The notes: generated by a model from the letters alone, not told the origin. Counted from the stretch's first letter, positions 33,977-43,148 are shown. The stretch: DNA of 64,000 nucleotides from an uncultured Desulfosarcina sp. (GCF_963668215.1 NZ_OY764190.1:5394001-5458000); one strand, 5' to 3'. Made by a program: numbers and translations.

Positions 33977-36235
33977 CTATTTGGTCGCTTTAATACTTGG
34001 ATTTTCGACAGTCTTTTTCCCGACGACATTGCCGTTAAGGATGATATTACCCCCTTTCAGGTGGATATCGCCGCCGGCAACGAGTTCAATGTCTGAAGCC
34101 GCCTTGACCATGACACTATCGCCGTTTTCAACAATCACATAGGTTGCACCGGCTTTCAATTCCGCGGCACTGCTGTTCAGCTTCAGTTCCGTTCCCGGAC
34201 CTTCAAGATGGATATAAGCACTGGAACCATAATAAAGATGGCCGCTTGCCTTGCGATCCCGGCTGAGCGCATTCTTATTGACCTCCTTCGAGGCATTCAC
34301 CGAAGCCTTGACTCCGACCAGCGTCTCGTGTTTGGCCCCTACGAAGGTATCCGAGACGGCGCCGCCATGTAATTTTACTTCCGCGCCGTCCCAGGCGACA
34401 TTGATCTTCCCTTTAACGATATCGCTTTTATTGCCGCCGGTGATTTCAAACAGATCACCTTTAACGTCATGTTTTATCATTCCGGAGGTACTGGAAAGCC
34501 AATTGCTGTTGGTTGTCATTTGGATGCTTTTGCCCAGTTCCATGACCGATTCATGACTTGGCGAGCGAACTTTCAGTGTGCCGGCTGCAGCATCGAGTTT
34601 GACTTCATTGCCAAAATGATCCTGAATGTGGATCCCCTCACCGTCCCGCATATGGATGAAATTGCCGCAGGCCTGGTTGATATCGATGCTGGGGGTGCCT
34701 TCGTGCAGAATGATCTCGTTGCCGTTGGCTTGCATGATATGGATGTGTTTATCCCCATCTTTGTCCTCAATGACGATATCGTTGTCGTTCCAACTGCGGA
34801 TGACGCTTTTTGTCTTTTCGTCGGGCAGGATGTCGTGGGGTTTATTGTTCCCATTGTATACGCGTCCGGTGATGACCGGTCGGTCCGGATCACCCTCTTC
34901 GAAATCGACGATCACTTCGTGGCCGATGTGAGGAATGAACATGGCTCCCCAGCCCGCTCCGGCCCACTGCTGGCTGACCCGCACCCAGCAGGAACTGTTT
35001 TCGTCCTTCTTTCCCTCGCGGTCCCAGATGAACTGGACCTTCACCCGCCCGAATTCGTCCGTATAGATCTCCTCTCCTGACGGTCCCACAACCACCGCGG
35101 GTTGGGTGCCCTCGGCGACCGGTTTGGGCGTCGTCCGCGGCGGCCGGAAAGGAACGTCCAGAGGGATGCAAACGAACCGGTTGCTGTAGTCGGCCGTGCC
35201 CTCGGAACCGCCTGTCGCGATGGGCTCGCTGGCTTCATGGACAACAGCGGTAAGAAGATAAGACTTATCGTTCATCTCCTTGCGATAGTATTCCTTAAGG
35301 TCGAAGGTGTGCCCGCTGGAAAAATCCCGGCACCGGCTGGAACCGGTTATCGTGGTCACCTGGCACTCCTCTTCCTGGATGCGTATGTTGGCCAGCCGGT
35401 CCCCTTCGTCCAAAGTCGGGTACTCGGCGGGATAGTCGTAAATCTCCCTTTCGCCGCTTCCAAGAGGCTCCTGGGTTTCCACCTCGGTTTTCAGATCCGA
35501 GTTGGGAGCCTTGAAATTGTAGTCGTTGACCGTGTATTTGGCGACGCGGATCTCCTGCTGCATCTCCATTTCGAAGATTTTGTCCTCACCGCCCAGAGCG
35601 GATGCGCTGACCTGGTATGCCACCTCGCTTTTGTTCGGGCAGGGATCGTTGCCTTCCGAGGCGTCGGCGACAACCAGGGTATGTTTGCCTTCCTCATGCC
35701 TGAAATAGTAATGGATGCCCTCCTGCTCCATCAGACGGCAGACGAAATTGTAGTCCGTTTCACGGTATTGAACGCAGTACTCTTTGGGGTCATAGGAACC
35801 CTTTAGATTGATTTCGTAATTGATTACTTTCTGGTCTTTGAAAATCTGTTCGATGATATCCGGTGTGCTTTTCTCCTGAAAAATTCTCGAATCCGCCGTT
35901 TGCGTCAGCATCCAGAAAAAGGGCACCATGGTGGCGGTGTAATAGGAAAACGTGGCTTTTTCCGTCCCAACCGTATTTTCTCCACTCTTCTGGGAAAACC
36001 GGGAAACGATTCCGTGGAAAAACCGCTTTTTCTCGTCATCGATCTGAATTCTGACCGATATCTCCTTGCCGATTATTTTCTTAAAATCGATGGCATGATT
36101 TTCCGAAAAAAGTTCCAGCTCGAATTCAAAAAGACGCGAAATCCCCTCGCTTCCCGAGAAACGGGAAAGCAGCAGCTCGTCCTCTCCCAAAGGAGTCTGG
36201 ATGGCAATCAATCTGTTTTCCTGGGTGTACTTCAT
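33977..36235 (-). CDS. tssI: T6SS spike protein VgrG
   Basis: A 752-residue VgrG. The N-terminal gp27-like part is seen at LLLSRFSGSEGISRLFEFELELFSENHAI and DYNFVCRLMEQEGIHYYFRHE. The gp5 OB-fold has DEFGRVKVQFIWDREGKKDENSSCWVRVSQQWAGAGWG (continuous in the protein) and GDPDRPVITGRVYN. The C-terminal part is a beta-helix of Val-rich repeats ending at VGKKTVENPSIKATK. There is no extra catalytic domain, so this is a structural, not evolved, VgrG. It trims the Hcp tube with the DUF4150 tip. A promoter candidate lies upstream at 36364-36392. Confidence 0.96.
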   Translation of the reverse strand: MKYTQENRLIAIQTPLGEDELLLSRFSGSEGISRLFEFELELFSENHAIDFKKIIGKEISVRIQIDDEKKRFFHGIVSRFSQKSGENTVGTEKATFSYYTATMVPFFWMLTQTADSRIFQEKSTPDIIEQIFKDQKVINYEINLKGSYDPKEYCVQYRETDYNFVCRLMEQEGIHYYFRHEEGKHTLVVADASEGNDPCPNKSEVAYQVSASALGGEDKIFEMEMQQEIRVAKYTVNDYNFKAPNSDLKTEVETQEPLGSGEREIYDYPAEYPTLDEGDRLANIRIQEEECQVTTITGSSRCRDFSSGHTFDLKEYYRKEMNDKSYLLTAVVHEASEPIATGGSEGTADYSNRFVCIPLDVPFRPPRTTPKPVAEGTQPAVVVGPSGEEIYTDEFGRVKVQFIWDREGKKDENSSCWVRVSQQWAGAGWGAMFIPHIGHEVIVDFEEGDPDRPVITGRVYNGNNKPHDILPDEKTKSVIRSWNDNDIVIEDKDGDKHIHIMQANGNEIILHEGTPSIDINQACGNFIHMRDGEGIHIQDHFGNEVKLDAAAGTLKVRSPSHESVMELGKSIQMTTNSNWLSSTSGMIKHDVKGDLFEITGGNKSDIVKGKINVAWDGAEVKLHGGAVSDTFVGAKHETLVGVKASVNASKEVNKNALSRDRKASGHLYYGSSAYIHLEGPGTELKLNSSAAELKAGATYVIVENGDSVMVKAASDIELVAGGDIHLKGGNIILNGNVVGKKTVENPSIKATK

Positions 36236-36363
36236 GATGTGTCTCCTTCAACCCATTTTCGGGACAGCAGGTAAACGGGGTGTCGTCAATGGAATAAAAA
36301 TCGCCGATTCTTGATTCGGCAATAAGAATGTCGTTACCGCTCGCATGTTTCGATACTAGTAAT

Positions 36364-36392
36364 TTTTTACCAACACGGCTTTAACTTGTCAA
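36364..36392 (-). promoter_or_regulatory. Candidate sigma-70 promoter of the vgrG island
   Basis: TTGACA (36392-36387) and TAAAAA (36369-36364) are 17 bp apart in an AT-rich stretch, about 130 bases before the vgrG start. Four of six -10 bases match. The island could then be expressed apart from the fused sheath gene. Confidence 0.5.
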
Positions 36393-36439
36393 TTTTATTA
36401 TTTTTTAAATGTTTTTCGAACTTTTCCAGTCTGGCTTGC

Positions 36440-38011
36440 CTACCGGGTCCAGGGGCCGCACAAAAGGCCCGGCGGATCGGCAATGGATTGTAATCGTGCC
36501 AGTCCGATTCTGCCCGTGTCCTTGAAGGCGACCAATGGCATGATCCCGTTGGCAACGAGAATCTCCAGCGCCCGTTCGCTAAAAAAAACTTCGGCGCAGG
36601 ATCTGACGGCTTTTTCCTCGCCGTCCGCCGCAACAATCAACGGCAGGTCGTCGATCCCGGCAACCAGTCCCCGGGACCAGTCCCATCCATGATGGGTGAA
36701 GGTGCGTCCAAAAACCTGAATCAAGGCAAAGACCGGGTTTGTCCAAAGGTAATCTTCATGGTTGGCCGGGTCTGCAATCTCTTCGAAATCGAAGGCATCC
36801 ACCGGATCGGTCTTTTCTCCATAGGGCCAACGAATGATAAACCGGGGCATCGCCAGCCCTACCCAGGCAGCCTCGGGCAGGGTTCGCAGCACCCGCCAGG
36901 CCTTTTCGCCGTTCGGATCGCATTCCAGGGTCCAGTCCGATGGATCCGGGTTGTCGGCCAGGGACGGGGCACCCACCAGGCCGGCGTCGGCCGCCCCCAC
37001 AAACGGGGCGTCCAAGATCTGTCCCATGGCGCCCAGTCGGGCCAATGTCACCGCATCCGTTTTTTCCCTGGAAAAGGTGTACACGCCCGCCAAAAAGGAC
37101 CACGGCGCCTGCTGGCTGTCCGCAAGGACCGCCGAACGCAACTTTTTGTAAAGCGCCGTATCCCGAATGTCCTCGTTGGCCGTCAGGTCCGCCGCGACTT
37201 CCCTTCGGGTTGCATCCAGCAGGTAAATTCTCATCGTCTCGTCGGTTTCCAGCCTTCTCAGGCAAAAACGCAGCGCGCGCCAGGCCGATTCGAGGGCCTG
37301 AAAATCCGGGTGATGGAGGATGCCGCGCATGGTTTCGGAAATCGAACGATCCACCGCGGCCACCATGGCATCCTGCTCGTCGCCGATATCCGGCACCAGA
37401 TGCGGTCCGACAACAGCTCCCAGGAAACGATCCCAATCGGTTTGCGGTTTGGTGTACCCGGGCGTGTTCGCGTCGGAAGAACTGGCGTCCAGGACCTGAT
37501 CGAGAAGACCACCGGTGGTCTCGACGGAAAAATCGATCTTGGCTGCACCCGGCGACGGACTCGGGCCGGGGGCATCGGTTTCGGGTGTCGGGGTCTTTTC
37601 TTTTGAAAGCCGGCCGATGATTTCTGCAGCCGTTTCCGGGTCCAGCAACTGCCGGCGGCTCTTTTTCAGGGCCTTGAAAATCGGTGTGCGGTAAAAGATC
37701 TGCTCCGGATGGAAATCTTCCATCTCCGCGAAGGCCAGTTCCACGGGTGGCATCCGGCCTTCTTCCCATTGCAGTTGCAAAGATACACCCATCTTCTCCA
37801 TTACCGAATCGTCATTATCCCGGTCCACCCGATAAAGCGTGCGTCGATCAATATCGGAGCCGTCGGTCTCCACCCCCCGGTTGGCCCTTCCACTGAAATC
37901 GCCTATGATCAAAATCTTGCAAGGCGTATCCGCCTGCGGCCTGGCCCGTGGCCCCTCCGGATGGGTGGACATGGAAACGCCGATGCTCTCGAAGGTGATG
38001 GGGTCGGCCAT
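36440..38011 (-). CDS. Fused TssB-TssC-like contractile sheath protein
   Basis: A 523-residue protein joining both sheath subunits. Residues 31-135 match the TssB of this window (KILIIGDFSGR versus VVGVLADLSGK, and VELAFAEMEDFHPEQIFYRTPIFKALKKSRRQL versus VELRFKSLDDFHPERVAEQVTPVRKLVEARKRL). After a Pro/Ser linker, residues 195-523 align with TssC (VDRSISETMRGILHHPDFQALESAWRALRF versus IDKLISDQLNEVMHAEEFQKLEGSWRGLNY; DNPDPSDW; AMPRFIIRWPYG). ATG 38011 follows GGAGGCG at good spacing. It is separate from the core tssBC and sits beside VgrG. Whether it forms a second sheath, a modified ring or an adaptor is open. Confidence 0.85.
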   Translation of the reverse strand: MADPITFESIGVSMSTHPEGPRARPQADTPCKILIIGDFSGRANRGVETDGSDIDRRTLYRVDRDNDDSVMEKMGVSLQLQWEEGRMPPVELAFAEMEDFHPEQIFYRTPIFKALKKSRRQLLDPETAAEIIGRLSKEKTPTPETDAPGPSPSPGAAKIDFSVETTGGLLDQVLDASSSDANTPGYTKPQTDWDRFLGAVVGPHLVPDIGDEQDAMVAAVDRSISETMRGILHHPDFQALESAWRALRFCLRRLETDETMRIYLLDATRREVAADLTANEDIRDTALYKKLRSAVLADSQQAPWSFLAGVYTFSREKTDAVTLARLGAMGQILDAPFVGAADAGLVGAPSLADNPDPSDWTLECDPNGEKAWRVLRTLPEAAWVGLAMPRFIIRWPYGEKTDPVDAFDFEEIADPANHEDYLWTNPVFALIQVFGRTFTHHGWDWSRGLVAGIDDLPLIVAADGEEKAVRSCAEVFFSERALEILVANGIMPLVAFKDTGRIGLARLQSIADPPGLLCGPWTR

Positions 38012-38097
38012 AACGCCTCCTCTGTATCTGGAAAAAATCATCAGACGGATAATCAGTCGGCAGAATTGAACAGTACCATTCGGGCACGTTAAGCGCT

Positions 38098-38126
38098 ATC
38101 TTATTTTCTCACACGGATTCTGTCAA
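38098..38126 (-). promoter_or_regulatory. Candidate sigma-70 promoter of the fused sheath gene
   Basis: TTGACA (38126-38121) and TAAGAT (38103-38098) are separated by 17 bp, about 87 bases before the start codon. A perfect -35 and four of six -10 bases make this one of the best promoters in the window. Confidence 0.6.
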
Positions 38127-38401
38127 CGCATACATCCGCGTATACCTTTTTAAAAAATGCAAATATATCTTTAAATCCTATTTGTTAGAATGAGCCAACG
38201 AAATAGGGTCGTTTTATTCCAACACAGCTGGCAACGCCATGCGTGTCTGCTTTTACCTTGACTGGAAATAACTTCCTGTCCTAATCTTAGGTAAAATCGG
38301 ACGGGCGATGCACCAAACTTGGCATTGAAATGATCCCGACGTACACACCGTACACACACACCGCAGGGCCAGGGGCCGCTCGGAACAGGCCTTTAAAACC
38401 T

Positions 38402-38433
38402 GCCAGGGACAGTCGTCCCGACGGCTGCCTGGC
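38402..38433 (+). repeat. Imperfect inverted repeat ahead of the orphan gene
   Basis: GCCAGG...CCTGGC outer arms with an inner GTCG-TCC-CGAC core, about 60 bases before the orphan gene start. It could be a leader hairpin or an operator. No T-run follows. Confidence 0.4.
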
Positions 38434-38491
38434 AATCTTCTATGGCCCACTGAAAACGGAAACTGGCAGATTACGATAAGGAGGTGAAAGC

Positions 38492-39517
38492 ATGTCCTAC
38501 AGCAAGCAAGCCTTTTTAACGGATTTCAAGGTGTCGGTTGAACTAAGAATGGGAAATGAAAGCCAAGCTCAGAAGAAGGCAGCTCAAAAGGTTGTCGACG
38601 ACTCAAGTGAAAGAGCCTGGCAGTTATATGAGAAAACCAGAGTAGCTCCTCTGGGCCTCCAAGTTTTTGGGCGGCACAAGAAAAACCCGAGCGCATTCCA
38701 GGGAGAACCGGGAATTGAACTATATGGAGAGGTTTTCCCTCGATTGAAGAAGAAGAAATTTCTAGGATTCATTGGTTCGGGGATCGAGAGCGAAAAAAAG
38801 TGGAAATCGCGAACCAGCGACTTTCAAGAACAGTTGAAGCACCCCACATATCCGGAGCGCCAGAAAGCACCCATCGAATTCAATTTCGGAATTGCGTCCC
38901 AAAACAGCACCGGCAGTATACTCCAGATGGGTGCCGGTATGTGGCATTTGAACATCAACGATGCGTGGGTTTTAGGAGGCACCCACTCTCACCAACCATT
39001 CTATATCGCTTTTAAGCTCTCCTATGACAACGTCTTTTCCGATAATAACAAGCACAATTTGACGATCACGGGCCGGGAACTTTTAGGTCTTTTGATGTCA
39101 GGCTACAAACTTGAGACCGGTCATGCTTCACTGGGCGGGGTCATGGTCTGTGACAAACCACAACAGGCCGACAAGATCGACTTGATCGACTACTCGATTG
39201 CGGCACAGATCTTTGAAGGGCCAATGAGAGGAATGGATTCCCTGGCTCACCTGGTGCCTAATTTAGATTCATTACCGGACCAGTTCAAAGATGTTAAAGA
39301 AAGAATTAAGAATAGTCTCGCTGAAGCTCACCGGTGGCGAACAGAATATGTAAAACTTGCTCGCGAAGCTGGCATAAACCTCGGAGTAACGATACCGGCA
39401 TCGGCCGACAGGTCGCCCGCCCAGGGCTACAGATGTGCCAACTGCGGAAAAAAATGGCCGACCAAGGTGATGTTTTGCACCTGCCCCATGAAAGGGCCGA
39501 TAGTAAGCGCCGTGTGA
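38492..39517 (+). CDS. Orphan protein of unknown function with C-terminal zinc ribbon
   Basis: A 341-residue protein not recognised as any family. The N-terminal third is very basic. The middle contains MGAGMWHLNINDAWVLGG, NLTITGRELLGLLMSGYKLETGHASLGGVMV, a compact globular pattern. The end has CANCGKK and CTCP, a probable zinc ribbon. A near-perfect ribosome site (AAGGAGGTG) precedes the ATG. The base composition is visibly lower in GC than its neighbours, and it is the only plus-strand gene in the T6SS region, which suggests later acquisition. It could be cargo or immunity-linked; there is no direct evidence. Confidence 0.65.
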   Translation: MSYSKQAFLTDFKVSVELRMGNESQAQKKAAQKVVDDSSERAWQLYEKTRVAPLGLQVFGRHKKNPSAFQGEPGIELYGEVFPRLKKKKFLGFIGSGIESEKKWKSRTSDFQEQLKHPTYPERQKAPIEFNFGIASQNSTGSILQMGAGMWHLNINDAWVLGGTHSHQPFYIAFKLSYDNVFSDNNKHNLTITGRELLGLLMSGYKLETGHASLGGVMVCDKPQQADKIDLIDYSIAAQIFEGPMRGMDSLAHLVPNLDSLPDQFKDVKERIKNSLAEAHRWRTEYVKLAREAGINLGVTIPASADRSPAQGYRCANCGKKWPTKVMFCTCPMKGPIVSAV

Positions 39518-39557
39518 CGATTCAAACGTAGAAGCTCATTTCCTGAATTGTAGAAGT

Positions 39558-40901
39558 TCATATCGTCGTTACCACCAGCTGCCCGTTTACCGGTTCACCG
39601 CCTTCCTTGCGCAGGACCACCGAATCGATTCGCGTCACTGCAAATCCAGCGTCTTTAAGCCTCTGGGTTATATAGCGTTGGCTATGAGCATATCGGCCAT
39701 GAGGATTCAATTGCCAGTTGTCAGTTGCATCCCCTGCATCCTCCAACGTAAACGCCAGCACTCCGCCAGGTCTTAGCGCCTGCGCAGCGCCTGACAGAAC
39801 CGATGTCAACTCCCCGAAATAGCATAAGGTATCTACCGAAAGGATTAAATCGAAGGCGTCTTTTTGACTTTGTAAAAATCCGGTGAGTTCGGCCTGCACG
39901 AGTTCATCATAGGTGCCCGAGCCTCTGGCCCGCACCAGCATCCCGGCGGACAAATCCACGCCAACCAGCTTTCTTGCATAGGGTTTGATCAAAGGGCCGC
40001 ACAAACCGGTGCCGCAGCCGGCATCGAGGATGCCCAGGCTTTCATTCGGTGGGGGCAGCAACTCGACAAGTGCTTCCACTATCAATTGCGGGGCCCGGTA
40101 GTCGAGCTTTTTCTGTAGGTGATCGTCGAAACGGCCGGCCATATCATCGAACGTCTTCTGCACAAAAGCATCCGGCGCCCGATCGGGTGCCTCCAACCCC
40201 AGGCAGGCGGCCTGCTGGTAAAGGGCGATGGGGTTTTTGGGATCTTTCTCGATCCACTCGTTGAAAACCCCGGCCGCCTCTTCCCGGCGCCCGGCATCGA
40301 CCAGCGTCCGGCTGAGGCCCTGCCATGCTCCGACGTGGGTCGGTTCCAGTTCGACGGCTTTGCGGTAGGAAGCCACGGCTTCGTCAATCTGCCCGCATTT
40401 TCGCAGCGCGTTGCCCAAATTATACCTGAAATTGGAAATATTCGGAGATAGATTGACGGCCCGGTGATATGCCGCCAAAGCCTCTGTAATCGCTTTGCGA
40501 GCCATCAGCATCACGCCAAGATTGTTAAGGGCCGGGGCATGGTCGGGATTCAATGCAACGGCGTTACGGTAGCAGGCTTCGGCCTCCTTCATCCGGCCCA
40601 TGCCATCAAAAACATTGCCCAGGTTGTTGTGAGCGTCGGCATTTTCCGGATCCGCTGAAATGATGCGCTGAATCAAGATTGCCGCCTCCTCTTGCCGCTG
40701 TTGATGATTGCAGAGCAGACCGAAGAAATGCAAGGTATCGAGATGTTCCGGGGTCGCGTCAAGGATTCGCCGATAGAGCATTTCGGCAGCATCCAGGTGG
40801 CCTCCTTGGTGCAATTTTAAAGCGATATTGAAAGCGGTCTCAACATCCAGGGAAATATTTTTCGAGATAGCCACCGGGATGGCTTGTTTGTCACTGTTCA
40901 T
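39558..40901 (-). CDS. TPR repeat - SAM methyltransferase fusion (copy 2)
   Basis: A 447-residue fusion. Six TPR units span about residues 20-225 (NADAHNNLGNVFDGMGRMKEAE, NPDHAPALNNLGVML). A SAM methyltransferase follows (about 235-447): motif I LDAGCGTGLCGP, then VGVDLSAGMLVRAR, LILSVDTLCYFGEL and PGGVLAFTLE. It is the final gene of the T6SS-side operon. It is clearly paralogous to the gene just upstream (same layout and motifs). The substrate is unknown; TPR-methyltransferases of this kind act on small molecules or proteins. Confidence 0.9.
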   Translation of the reverse strand: MNSDKQAIPVAISKNISLDVETAFNIALKLHQGGHLDAAEMLYRRILDATPEHLDTLHFFGLLCNHQQRQEEAAILIQRIISADPENADAHNNLGNVFDGMGRMKEAEACYRNAVALNPDHAPALNNLGVMLMARKAITEALAAYHRAVNLSPNISNFRYNLGNALRKCGQIDEAVASYRKAVELEPTHVGAWQGLSRTLVDAGRREEAAGVFNEWIEKDPKNPIALYQQAACLGLEAPDRAPDAFVQKTFDDMAGRFDDHLQKKLDYRAPQLIVEALVELLPPPNESLGILDAGCGTGLCGPLIKPYARKLVGVDLSAGMLVRARGSGTYDELVQAELTGFLQSQKDAFDLILSVDTLCYFGELTSVLSGAAQALRPGGVLAFTLEDAGDATDNWQLNPHGRYAHSQRYITQRLKDAGFAVTRIDSVVLRKEGGEPVNGQLVVTTI

Positions 40902-40934
40902 CAGCGGATTGACTTTCCGGACACCGTCCGTTGA

Positions 40935-42290
40935 TCATGTCGGCACTAGGGTTACAACCAAACCCTTTACCGGGCGTCCCATTTCCTGGCGCAGCACTTC
41001 CCGTTGAACCCTCAGCGGAGCTAAACCAAATTGGCGGGCTGTCTGTCGCAAATAGCTCTCGGTATGGGCATAGCGTCCCTGGGGCAAGATCCTGTAGTTT
41101 CCGTTTTCCCCTGCCTGTAAATCATCGGCAAGTTCAACGGTAAAAATGAAATGGCCATTTTTTTTCAAGGCGACGCCTGCGGCTGCGAACACCGTCTGGA
41201 GTTCACCGAAGTAGCACAAGGTATCTGCAGAGACAATTACATCGTATTCTTCTTTGCAGTCGTTCAGATAGCCCGACAATTCAGCTTCTTCCAGCCGATG
41301 GTAGCTTTGGGTTCGCCTGGCGCGGTTGAGCATGCCTTCAGAAAGATCCACACCATCCAATTTTCTAGAATAGGGTTGAAGAAGGGGGCCGCACAGCCCC
41401 GTGCCGCAGCCGGCATCCAGGATATCCAGAGTTCCCTTTGGTTTTCCGCAGGCCAGTTCCAATGCCTCGGACACAAGCTGCGGTGCGCGGTAGCCCAGCA
41501 CATTGAGGCTGTCCTCGAAACTGTCTGCGAACCGGTCGAAAAGGCTTTTCACGTAGTTATCGGAAGCCCTGTCCGGCGCCGTACCATCCGAACAGGCCGC
41601 CAGCAGGTGCAGTGCCTCCGGATTGTGCGGATCTTCTTTCAGCCACCGCCGGTAGTGTTCCACAGCCTCTTCTTTTCGCCCCAGGGTCATCAGGGCAATG
41701 CCCAGCATCACTTTGGAATCGGCCTGTTCGGGATCCAGAACGATGGCCTGAAAGAGATGGTCCACGGCTTCGGCAACCTTGCCCTGTTCACAAAGCAAAT
41801 TCCCCAGGTTGTAATGCAGGGGGAAAAAATCCTCGCTGATTGTCAATGCCTTCCGGAACACCGGCTCGGCTTCCTCCGGACGCCCACGGGCCCGCAATAC
41901 GGATCCCAGGTTGTTCAGCGCGCCAAGATGGCCGGGAGCCAATTCTACGGTCCGCCGGTAACATTCCTCGGCTTCTTTAAAGCGCTTATGCTCCATGTGG
42001 ATGTTGCCCAGGTTGTTGTGCGCGTCCACATATTCCGGAGCGACCGCTAACGCACAGGTGATTGCCTGGATTGCCTCATCCACGCGGCCGCGCTGGTAGT
42101 GCATCAATCCTAAAAAGTGCAGGGCATCCGGATGGTTGGGGACAACTGCCAGCACTTCACGGTACAACCCTTCGGCCTGATCCAGTTTGGATTGCTTGTG
42201 CAGTTCCATGGCCAGCCGAATGGCCTGGTCGATGGAAACGCGCTCGTCTTTGTTATCGTCTGCGTTTCGTCTGTCTCGGTTGGGTCCCAT
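40935..42290 (-). CDS. TPR repeat - SAM methyltransferase fusion (copy 1)
   Basis: A 451-residue fusion of TPR units (about 20-220, VDAHNNLGNIHMEHKRFKEAE, HLGALNNLGSVLRARGR) and a class I SAM methyltransferase (LDAGCGTGLCGPLLQPYSRKL, GVDLSEGMLNRARR, VIVSADTLCYFGELQTV). It lies 20 bases behind the Cys-rich gene and 33 bases ahead of its paralogue. Such a tandem pair is best explained by local duplication. Cytosolic; no link to secretion is demonstrable beyond its position. Confidence 0.9.
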   Translation of the reverse strand: MGPNRDRRNADDNKDERVSIDQAIRLAMELHKQSKLDQAEGLYREVLAVVPNHPDALHFLGLMHYQRGRVDEAIQAITCALAVAPEYVDAHNNLGNIHMEHKRFKEAEECYRRTVELAPGHLGALNNLGSVLRARGRPEEAEPVFRKALTISEDFFPLHYNLGNLLCEQGKVAEAVDHLFQAIVLDPEQADSKVMLGIALMTLGRKEEAVEHYRRWLKEDPHNPEALHLLAACSDGTAPDRASDNYVKSLFDRFADSFEDSLNVLGYRAPQLVSEALELACGKPKGTLDILDAGCGTGLCGPLLQPYSRKLDGVDLSEGMLNRARRTQSYHRLEEAELSGYLNDCKEEYDVIVSADTLCYFGELQTVFAAAGVALKKNGHFIFTVELADDLQAGENGNYRILPQGRYAHTESYLRQTARQFGLAPLRVQREVLRQEMGRPVKGLVVTLVPT

Positions 42291-42310
42291 ATCCGCTCAC
42301 TATTTTCTGG

Positions 42311-43111
42311 CTAAACGGACTGCCGATTGGAATCCGCCTCGGCCGGAGCGGACAGCGGATAAGGATAAATTCGACCGTTCCGGATGAAGGCGGATCGGGT
42401 GATGCGGTTATCCTCGCGGGCCACCACACAGAGGCATTGACAATTTTCCCGGCGGATCATGCGCTCGGCCTGCCGCAATCCCTGGCAGCGATAGGCGTTG
42501 CATAGGTCGGACCGCATCCATCTGGGAAGGGTGCAGCCCTGCGCGGTCTGGTAGACGCAACCTTCGGCTACGGCGACTTCCGGCAAACGGGCAAAATAGG
42601 CATAGACGATTTCCAGGGGATCGCAGATGGCGGTCAAAGCCATGAAGCGGTGGATGGCAGCCCTGTCCAGAAAAGCCTCTGTTTTCCCCATGTGACAGCA
42701 GGTTCCCCGGCAGACCGCGCAGACCCGGGAAGCCGTCCCGTCCGGCGTCTCCAAGTTGGCGTATTCCGCTTCACGAGAAATACAGTTATCGTCATCCTTG
42801 CAAACGGCGGCCTCGACGCACAGTTCGTAAAGAAAATCGATGTGCGCTTGTTTGCGCGTCTCTGGCTGCGGACCGATATCGGCCGGGTCGTCGGGAACCA
42901 CCACTATGGGATAAAAATCCGGATGATCGATGCCGAGCGCTTGCGCCGCCAGCTTTCGATAATCCGATTTTTCCCGATCGAGCAGCGCCGCTTTGCAGCG
43001 CCAGTCGCCGCAGATTCCGTTATAAATCCGCTGGTGAAAGGATAGCGGCCGGCCGCAGATCAGACACCCGCCGCTTCCGCCCATGGTGTCTGATCGATAG
43101 GCAGGTCGCAT
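42311..43111 (-). CDS. Cysteine-rich protein with YkgJ-like zinc/iron cluster motif
   Basis: A 266-residue cytosolic protein with many Cys pairs: CLICG near the start, CGDWRC, CAVCRGTCCHMGK (a YkgJ-type CxxCxxxCC cluster followed by FLDRAAIHRFMAL), CTLPRW and CNAYRCQG. These would bind zinc or an iron-sulfur cluster. It may be involved in protein modification or metal handling, but no function is known for the full arrangement. A start at ATG 43084 is possible; no clear ribosome site favours either. It lies between the IQM-like gene and the TPR-methyltransferases. Confidence 0.65.
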   Translation of the reverse strand: MRPAYRSDTMGGSGGCLICGRPLSFHQRIYNGICGDWRCKAALLDREKSDYRKLAAQALGIDHPDFYPIVVVPDDPADIGPQPETRKQAHIDFLYELCVEAAVCKDDDNCISREAEYANLETPDGTASRVCAVCRGTCCHMGKTEAFLDRAAIHRFMALTAICDPLEIVYAYFARLPEVAVAEGCVYQTAQGCTLPRWMRSDLCNAYRCQGLRQAERMIRRENCQCLCVVAREDNRITRSAFIRNGRIYPYPLSAPAEADSNRQSV

Positions 43112-43148
43112 AAAACATGCGTATCCGATTCAATTGGCACTTTTGCTG

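Larger units (their letters stand above)
38012..38491. other. Divergent intergenic region upstream of the fused sheath gene
   Basis: A 480-base region with a good minus-strand promoter at 38098-38126, a CA-rich tract near 38340-38362 and a long imperfect hairpin at 38402-38433. A weak plus-strand promoter candidate is TTGACT at 38258 with TAATCT 18 bp later. No gene is seen. Confidence 0.5.

Noticed and set aside
38340..38362. CA-rich short tandem tract as a possible CRISPR or phase-variable repeat
   Set aside because: Only a few irregular CACA units are present, with no spacer structure and no reading frame.
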